Source: Streptomyces sp. SAT1
GTDB lineage: Bacteria; Actinomycetota; Actinomycetes; Streptomycetales; Streptomycetaceae
Direction: 5' to 3'
NCBI RefSeq assembly: GCF_001654495.1
Contig: NZ_CP015849.1
Location: 4,749,501 to 4,813,500 of the forward strand
Length of the DNA stretch: 64,000 nucleotides
The notes under the pieces: model-generated
The model's input: only the letters and a program-made list of their open reading frames with translations
Database searches by the model: none
Told to the model about the DNA's origin: nothing
Shown here: positions 58,734 to 64,000 of the stretch, piece after piece
Position numbering within the stretch: the first letter of the stretch is position 1
Layout: the number at the start of each line of letters is the position of its first letter
Translations under genes and position numbers: made by a program

Positions 58734-60275
58734 CTAGGCGCAGACCGTTCCGGCCGCCGGTACCCTGCCGTCGAGCAGGTAGCCGTTCACCGCGCTCTGC
58801 ACGCACTTGTCGCCGCTGTTGTAGGCGCCGTGGCCCTGGCCCTTGTAGGTCAGTTCCACGCCGACGCCCCGCCCCAGCGCCTCCACCATCTTCCGCGCGC
58901 CCTCGTACGGCGTGGCCGGGTCGCCGGTGTTGCCCACGACCAGGATCGGCGTCGAGCCGGGCGCGCTCACGTCCGGGTGGTCGGCCGCGCCGGGCACCGG
59001 CCAGTCGGCGCAACTGAGCATGCCCCAGGCCAGGAAGTCCCCGAACAGCGGGGAGGCGGCCCGGAACTCGGGCAGCTTGCGCTGCACGTACGCCGTGTCG
59101 TAGCGCTGTTTCTCGTCGGAGCAGTTGATGGCCACGTTCGCGGCGGTGAGATTGCTGTACTCGCCGTTCTCGGTGCGGCCGTTCATCGCGTCGGACAGCA
59201 GCATGAGGATCCTGCCGTCACCGGCGTAGGCCTGCTCCAGGGCCTCGGTGAGCGGCCCCCACAGGTCCTTGGAGTACAGGGCCTGGGCGATGCCGTTGGT
59301 CGCGGCCGTCTGGGTCAGCAGCCGGGGGAAGATGCCGGGGATCGGCTTGGCGTCGAGGTTCTTGAGCAGGGCGGCGACGCGGTTCTCGACGTCCTGGGCG
59401 GTGGTGCCGATGGGGCACTTGGACTTCGTGACGCAGTCGTGCGCGAAGTTGTCCATGGCCAGCTGGAACCCCTTGGCCTGCCCGAGCGAACTCTGCTCGG
59501 GCGTCTGCGTCGGGTCGACGACCGCGTCGAGGACGGCCCGGCCCACGTGCCCGGGGAAGAGGTGGGCGTAGACGCCGCCCAGTTCGGTGCCGTAGGAGAT
59601 GCCGAAGTAGTGCAGCCGGGCATCGCCCAGGACCTGCCGCATGAGGTCCATGTCGCGGGCCGCGTCGGTCGTGCGCACATGCGGCAGGACCCGCGCGGAG
59701 TTCTTCTCGCACGCCGCGTTGAACTGCTCGGTGTTCTTCAGGAACGTGGCGCGCTCGGCGGCGTCGTCGGGTGTCGCGTCCTGCTGGAAGTACCGGTCGA
59801 GCTGGGCGTCGCTCTCGCATCGGACACCCGCGCTGCGCCCCACCCCGCGCGGGTCGAAGCTGACCAGGTCGTATCGCGCGCGCAGGGGGGCGTAGTCCTG
59901 CGCGAACGAGGGCAGGGTGCTCACCCCGGAGCCGCCGGGGCCACCGAAGTTGAAGATCAGTGAGCCGATGCGCCGGCCCGGTCCGGCCGCCCGCGCGCGG
60001 ATCAGCGCGATGCCGATCGTGTCCCCCCGGGGCCTGCTCCAGTCCAGCGGCGCCTTCATGATGGCGCACTGCCAGGTGCCGCCGTCCGGCAGCGGGGAGG
60101 GTGCCGTGCCGCCGCCCTCGGACACGGACGGGGCCGGACAGTCCGTCCAGTCCAGCTTCTGGGCGGTCAGGTCCCCGCTCCCGGGACTCTCGTCGCCGCA
60201 TCCCGCCATCAGAGCGGCCAGCAGCACTGCGGTTGCGGTCAGGGCGGCAGCACGCGGCCCGCGCGGGTTCGGCAT
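58734..60275 (-). CDS. secreted TAP-like serine peptidase (lipoprotein), paralogue
   Basis: A 513-residue protein with lipobox LMAGC (Cys26), FNFGGPGGSG, HYFGISYGTELGG and VVGNTGDPATPYEGAR as in the neighbour at 56963. Two additional Cys pairs appear in the cap region (about residues 270-300 and 395-430). The pair probably arose by duplication and diverged in cap and N-terminus. The chosen ATG 60275 follows GATGGAGCC. Each gene appears to have its own promoter; the gap between them (58550-58733) contains a short GGGGCC run. Confidence 0.92.
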   Translation of the reverse strand: MPNPRGPRAAALTATAVLLAALMAGCGDESPGSGDLTAQKLDWTDCPAPSVSEGGGTAPSPLPDGGTWQCAIMKAPLDWSRPRGDTIGIALIRARAAGPGRRIGSLIFNFGGPGGSGVSTLPSFAQDYAPLRARYDLVSFDPRGVGRSAGVRCESDAQLDRYFQQDATPDDAAERATFLKNTEQFNAACEKNSARVLPHVRTTDAARDMDLMRQVLGDARLHYFGISYGTELGGVYAHLFPGHVGRAVLDAVVDPTQTPEQSSLGQAKGFQLAMDNFAHDCVTKSKCPIGTTAQDVENRVAALLKNLDAKPIPGIFPRLLTQTAATNGIAQALYSKDLWGPLTEALEQAYAGDGRILMLLSDAMNGRTENGEYSNLTAANVAINCSDEKQRYDTAYVQRKLPEFRAASPLFGDFLAWGMLSCADWPVPGAADHPDVSAPGSTPILVVGNTGDPATPYEGARKMVEALGRGVGVELTYKGQGHGAYNSGDKCVQSAVNGYLLDGRVPAAGTVCA

Positions 60276-60436
60276 GGCTCCATCCTCATGCCGCGGGCGC
60301 ACTCCCGCGCGGGGCGTGTGCCGTCCGGGGTATGTGCGGCCCACACACCGGAGGAAGTCCTTCCGTGACGGCGGAACCCACTCTTCTCCGGGGCCCCGCC
60401 GCACCGCCGCACACCCCTGGGGCCGCGACCCGCCGT

Positions 60437-60488
60437 ATCCCTACAGGGTGCCTTTGCGCGTCATCCCTACAGGGCGCCCTTGCGCGTC
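60437..60488. repeat. 26-bp tandem duplication of a gene's 3' end
   Basis: Two adjacent 26-base units (60437-60462, 60463-60488) match at 24 of 26 positions. The second holds the last codons and stop of the LPG-synthase-like gene; the first repeats them, stop included. Confidence 0.95.
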
Positions 60489-63325
60489 AGATGGTTGAAG
60501 GCCAGCCACCCCGGCAGCACCGGCAGCCACAGCGTCAGCAGCCGGAACATCAGCACCGCCGGTGCGGCCACCTCCTTGGGCAGCCCCACCGCGATCAGGC
60601 CGACGGTGAGCGTGGCCTCGACCGCGCCCACCCCGCCGGGCGTCGGGGCGGCGGAGCCGAGGGCGTTGCCGGCGAGGAAGACCACGGCCACACTCGCGAT
60701 GCTGAGCGAGGTCGACTCGTCGCCGAACGCCCGGATGGAGGCGTCCAGGCACATCACGAAGCAGGCGGTGAGCAGCAGCATGCCGCCGATGCCGGTGACG
60801 AGCTTCTGCGGGCGCTGGAGCACGTCCAGCATGCGCGGCACGACCCCCGCGAAGAGCGACCGCACGCGCGTGGCCACGAACTTCCGCAGGAACGGCACCG
60901 AGGTGACCACCAGTACGAGCACCGCGACCGTCAGCAGCCCGGCGATCACCGTCCGGGACGGCGACAGCGACGGCGTCTTCTCCGTACCGGTCAGATAGCC
61001 GAAGGACAGCAGCATCAGGATGTGGCAGCCGAGCCCGAACAGCTGGGACGCGCCCACACTCGCCACCGCGAGCCCCGGGCGCACGCCCGCGCGTTGCAAG
61101 AAGCGCGTGTTGAGCGCCACACCGCCCACCGCGGCCGGTGCCACGATCTTCACGAACGACCCGGCGACCTGGGCGGCCACCGTCCGTACGAACGGCACCC
61201 GCTCCGGCACGAACCCCAGCAGCGCCATCGCCGCCGCCACATAGCTGAGCGCCGAGAACGCCACCGCCGCCGCCAGCCAGCCCCACTGGGCATGGGCGAA
61301 GAGCGTGTTGAACTCGATGTGCGTGAGCTGCGTCAGCAGGTAGTACGCGCCGATGGCACCGGCGATGAAGCTGATCAGGGTGCGCGGCCGTACGCGCTCC
61401 AGCCGGGCCGGCTCCACCGGGGCCTGTGGCCTGATGCGCAGCACCTGGTGGCGGATCTGGGTCAGCAGGTCGTCCTCGCGGGCCCCGTCTATGGCCTCCT
61501 CGATGGCCCGCTTCTCCGCCCGCGCCTCGGCACGCTCGGCCTTCTTGCCCTGCTTGTCCTGCTTCTTGTCCGGCCTGTTCCGGTCCGGTGCCTCCGGCTT
61601 GTCCAGGACGACGCCGGCCGGGGCACCGGCGTCAGCGCCGATGTCGGCGCTCTGCGCGGCGTGCTCCAGGCGGGTCTGCTTGGCCTGCCTGGATGCCTCC
61701 AGGACCGCGTCGCGCTCCCGCTGCGCACGCTCCCGCGCGAGCCGGCGCAGGGTGGCGCGGGTGGAGCGGGTCAGGGCGATGGGCTGGAGCATGGGCAGGC
61801 AGTCGGCGACCGCGTCCGGCCCCAGGACGTCCACCGCGGAGGCGACGGCGCGCTCGGCGCCCACCCGCAGGCCGAGCGTCGTCACCAACTGGGCGACGTC
61901 CATGCGCAGCAGCAGATCGCCCGCGGCGATCTCCCCGCCGCGCAGGTCGGTCAGGATCACCTTGCCGGAACGATCCACCACGATCGCGTCACCCGACAGC
62001 CTGCGGTGCGCGATGCGGCGGGACTGCAGGGCCCGCACCTGCTGCCAGGCGAGGCGCAGCAGCTCGTCGGTGATCTCCTCGTCGGGCAGCGAGTCGAGGG
62101 TGCGGCCGCCGGTGTGCTCGTAGACGAGCATCACGGCGTCGGGGCCCAGCTCGGACGTCGCGATCAGCTTGGGCGCGTTGGCGCCGGCCGCGATGGCCGC
62201 GTAGGCGAGGAGCGCCTCCTGCTCCAGCGCCTGGCGCAGCGACTGGAGGCTGCTGCGGGTCGCGAATCCGCGCAGGGTGATGTTGCGCCACAGCCGGTAG
62301 AAGAAGCCCTGCGCCTGCTGTTCGCGGTCGACGACCGTGACGTCCAGCGGCGGGCCGTCCTCCAGGGTGACGAAGTAGCGCCGGCCGCGGTCGCCGCTGT
62401 CCGCGGTCGTCTCCGCCGCCTCCTGGCGGGCCGCGCTCACCGGGTGGAAGCCGACGGTCTGGAGCCCCGCCATCAGGGTCCGTCCGGTGGGGCGGACGTT
62501 CGGCGAGCCGACCGCGTACAGGGTGCCGTAGGCGATGGACCAGCCGATCAGCACCGTCAGGATGATCGAGAACGGTGTCGTGTACCCGGTGACCAGCATG
62601 GAGAAGGCGTCGAGCAGCAGCACGATCCACAGCACCGAACGCCAGCGCGGCCTGCGGGACATGCCGACCGCCGTCATGTACGCGATGACCGGGGCGAGAT
62701 AGCCGTGGACCGGGTCGGTCAGCGCGTGCAGATTGCCGGGGGAGGGCTGGGTGAGGGCGTCCTGGATCGAACCCGGGGCGGCCTTGGCCACCCACAGGTC
62801 GGTGGCGAGCGTCACCCCGTGTGCCAGGACCGCCGCGAGGACGCCGTCCGCGATCCGCAGCCCGTCGCGTTTGATCAGACGTTCGATCGCGAAGGCGACC
62901 GGGACCAGCAGGATCGCGATGCTGGACACCAGTCCGGCGATCTTGATGAGCAGGTCGGGCGCCTGGCCCGTGCCCTTGTTGATGTCCTGTTCGAGGCCGG
63001 AGGTGGTGCCGTGCGCGAACGCGGCGACGGCGAGCAGGACCGCGATGGCGAGCACGCCCACGAGCAGCCGCATCAGGTCCGAAGGACGGTGCACGCGCGC
63101 GGGGAGCAGCGGCTCGTCACCCTCCAGTTCGTCGATGTGGGCCACGTCGGCGCTCTCGTCGGGCCGCTCCTGCGCCGCGTCCGCCCCCTTCGCGGGGTCC
63201 TCGGCGGAGTCCTTGTGATCGGCGTGGTCGGCGTGGCTGGCGTGGTCGGCGCTGTCGGCGTCCGGGCGCGACGAGACCCCAGAGGTGCCCTCCGCGTCGT
63301 CGGGGTGCACACCCTGCTGTTTCAT
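60467..63325 (-). CDS. large membrane protein: kinase-like plus LPG-synthase-type (UPF0104) domain
   Basis: About 952 residues. An acidic His/Asp-rich N-terminus (HASHADHADHKD) is followed by about five helices (roughly 80-280). A cytoplasmic kinase-like domain (roughly 310-510) includes MLVYEHTGG, HRRLSGDAIVVD and DLRGGE in place of HRD/DFG motifs, with an Asp-poor, possibly degenerate active site. After a charged linker, six to eight helices of the UPF0104/lysylphosphatidylglycerol synthetase membrane domain end in LTRKGAL. The role may be lipid flipping or modification with a nucleotide- or lipid-sensing module. ATG 63325 is chosen; GTG 63349 is an alternative. Confidence 0.85.
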   Translation of the reverse strand: MKQQGVHPDDAEGTSGVSSRPDADSADHASHADHADHKDSAEDPAKGADAAQERPDESADVAHIDELEGDEPLLPARVHRPSDLMRLLVGVLAIAVLLAVAAFAHGTTSGLEQDINKGTGQAPDLLIKIAGLVSSIAILLVPVAFAIERLIKRDGLRIADGVLAAVLAHGVTLATDLWVAKAAPGSIQDALTQPSPGNLHALTDPVHGYLAPVIAYMTAVGMSRRPRWRSVLWIVLLLDAFSMLVTGYTTPFSIILTVLIGWSIAYGTLYAVGSPNVRPTGRTLMAGLQTVGFHPVSAARQEAAETTADSGDRGRRYFVTLEDGPPLDVTVVDREQQAQGFFYRLWRNITLRGFATRSSLQSLRQALEQEALLAYAAIAAGANAPKLIATSELGPDAVMLVYEHTGGRTLDSLPDEEITDELLRLAWQQVRALQSRRIAHRRLSGDAIVVDRSGKVILTDLRGGEIAAGDLLLRMDVAQLVTTLGLRVGAERAVASAVDVLGPDAVADCLPMLQPIALTRSTRATLRRLARERAQRERDAVLEASRQAKQTRLEHAAQSADIGADAGAPAGVVLDKPEAPDRNRPDKKQDKQGKKAERAEARAEKRAIEEAIDGAREDDLLTQIRHQVLRIRPQAPVEPARLERVRPRTLISFIAGAIGAYYLLTQLTHIEFNTLFAHAQWGWLAAAVAFSALSYVAAAMALLGFVPERVPFVRTVAAQVAGSFVKIVAPAAVGGVALNTRFLQRAGVRPGLAVASVGASQLFGLGCHILMLLSFGYLTGTEKTPSLSPSRTVIAGLLTVAVLVLVVTSVPFLRKFVATRVRSLFAGVVPRMLDVLQRPQKLVTGIGGMLLLTACFVMCLDASIRAFGDESTSLSIASVAVVFLAGNALGSAAPTPGGVGAVEATLTVGLIAVGLPKEVAAPAVLMFRLLTLWLPVLPGWLAFNHLTRKGAL

Positions 63326-63510
63326 CGTCTCTTCTTGGTCTCGTATCACCGGTCACCGCCCGCACGATGGTGGCATGCCCCACCGACACACGGGGGCGTC
63401 AGGGTGCATATGCGGGTCCGACAGTCTGCCCCACGCGCCGCCCGTGAGCGAGGCGGGCGGTTCGAGGAGACCCCGCCGCGCTGTCGGTGGTGTGCGGCAG
63501 GATGGCTGGG

Positions 63511-63903
63511 ATGAGCGAAGTGAGCTTTCCCGGCGGCGAGGGGTCCGACGGCCCGCAGGAACTGCCCGAGTACGCCGAGCGGGTCCTGGAGGTGGCCGAG
63601 GGGATCCCGGCGGGCCGGGTCATGACGTACGGGGACGTCGCCGAGTGGCTGGAGGAGGGCGGACCCCGCCAGGTGGGACGCGTCATGGCGCTCTACGGCG
63701 GCGCCGTCCCCTGGTGGCGGGTCGTCCGCGCGGACGGCACCCTGCTCCCAGGCCACGAACTGCGCGCGCTCGCCCACTACCGCTCCGAGGGCACACCGCT
63801 GCGGGAGGCGGGCCGGGCGGCCGAGGGCCACCTGCCCCGGCTCGACATGAGGCGGGCCCGCTGGGACGGCGACAGCGGCGGACGTGCGCAGGGTCACACC
63901 TGA
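63511..63903 (+). CDS. MGMT-family alkyltransferase-like (ATL) protein
   Basis: A 130-residue protein of the O6-alkylguanine alkyltransferase DNA-binding family. The active-site Cys of true MGMT (in PCHR) is replaced by Trp in AVPWWRVV, the hallmark of ATL proteins, which bind alkylated DNA and hand it to nucleotide-excision repair. The HTH region is RVMTYGDVAEWLEEGGPRQVGRVM. ATG 63511 sits seven bases after CAGGAT, so the transcript may be leaderless. The last 97 bases hold the upstream region of the next gene. Confidence 0.92.
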   Translation: MSEVSFPGGEGSDGPQELPEYAERVLEVAEGIPAGRVMTYGDVAEWLEEGGPRQVGRVMALYGGAVPWWRVVRADGTLLPGHELRALAHYRSEGTPLREAGRAAEGHLPRLDMRRARWDGDSGGRAQGHT

Positions 63904-64000
63904 CAGCTTCCGCCATCCGGCACGCCCGTGGGGAGCCCGGAACCCGTACGGGCGAATCCGGGCACCGGCGGGCAATGCCGTACGTTCGTGCAGTGGGGGA

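Noticed and set aside
1..64000. tRNA, rRNA or insertion sequences
   Set aside because: No cloverleaf with GGTTCGA-type T-loop, no 16S/23S pattern and no transposase motif were seen.

Overview
The window is chromosomal DNA of a Streptomyces or very close relative. It has very high G+C with G/C-dominated third codon positions, many GTG starts, GTGA/ATGA start-stop overlaps, GGAGG-type ribosome sites and Streptomyces-typical families (DUF3117, DUF3107, DUF3152, DUF6758, DUF3492, TAP-like proteases, MoeZ). I see no rRNA, tRNA, CRISPR array, insertion sequence, prophage or plasmid function; it reads as ordinary core chromosome with two or three accessory-looking islands.

Layout. (a) 1-3153: the end of a drug-type ABC transporter ATPase, its permease and a DesK/DesR-like two-component pair in one tightly coupled operon. 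(b) 3185-5112: a leftward pair (SirB1/transglutaminase-fold protein and a GNAT acetyltransferase). (c) 5253-13775: ferredoxin FdxA, DapC and DapE of lysine/peptidoglycan precursor synthesis, two secreted or membrane-anchored proteins, a LOG-family protein, a FolP2-like DHPS paralogue, a DivIVA-like membrane protein, DNA glycosylase Tag and an enoyl-CoA hydratase. (d) 14166-27043: DUF3117, an O-methyltransferase, the envelope-stress module ECF sigma factor / zinc anti-sigma factor / HtrA protease / TatB, then Mrp, DUF1003, an MgtE-like protein without a channel domain, a lipoprotein and CorA. From memory, blocks c and d follow the gene order of Mycobacterium tuberculosis Rv1177-Rv1239c, so the sigma factor is probably the counterpart of mycobacterial SigE. 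(e) 27517-34252: SUFU-domain protein, MFS exporter, DUF6758, PHP phosphoesterase, MarC, a 50-residue protein, an NYN-domain protein and an alpha/beta hydrolase. (f) 34468-43904: DEAD-box helicase RhlE with a very long basic repeat tail, ferritin-like protein, DUF3107, a TetR regulator, a small acidic protein, a second hydrolase and a DUF3152 metzincin-like protease; with moeZ (55638) and the alkyltransferase-like protein (63511) this recalls mycobacterial Rv3203-Rv3211. (g) 43958-50041: an oligopeptide-type ABC transporter operon preceded by a short, apparently leaderless ORF ending His-Cys-Cys. (h) 50234-55574: a translationally coupled cluster with a PelF-like glycosyltransferase, a polytopic membrane protein, two tiny ORFs, a sugar-nucleotide epimerase and a Spherulin-4-family protein, which looks like an undescribed exopolysaccharide locus related to Pel or galactosaminogalactan systems. 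(i) 56963-60275: two tandem paralogous secreted TAP-like peptidases. (j) 60467-63325: a large membrane protein with kinase-like and LPG-synthase-like domains.

The most interesting signals are the Cys-ending leader peptide at 43995-44087, the Pel-like cluster at 50234-55574, a 15-codon upstream ORF with a perfect Shine-Dalgarno ahead of corA (27302-27349), apparent non-standard start codons for the O-methyltransferase (ATT) and rhlE (CTG), a 33-bp-arm hairpin at 21051-21120, a 20-bp palindromic operator at 13802-13821, and several in-frame or upstream short tandem repeats that could vary between strains. All family assignments were made by reading; no database search was run.
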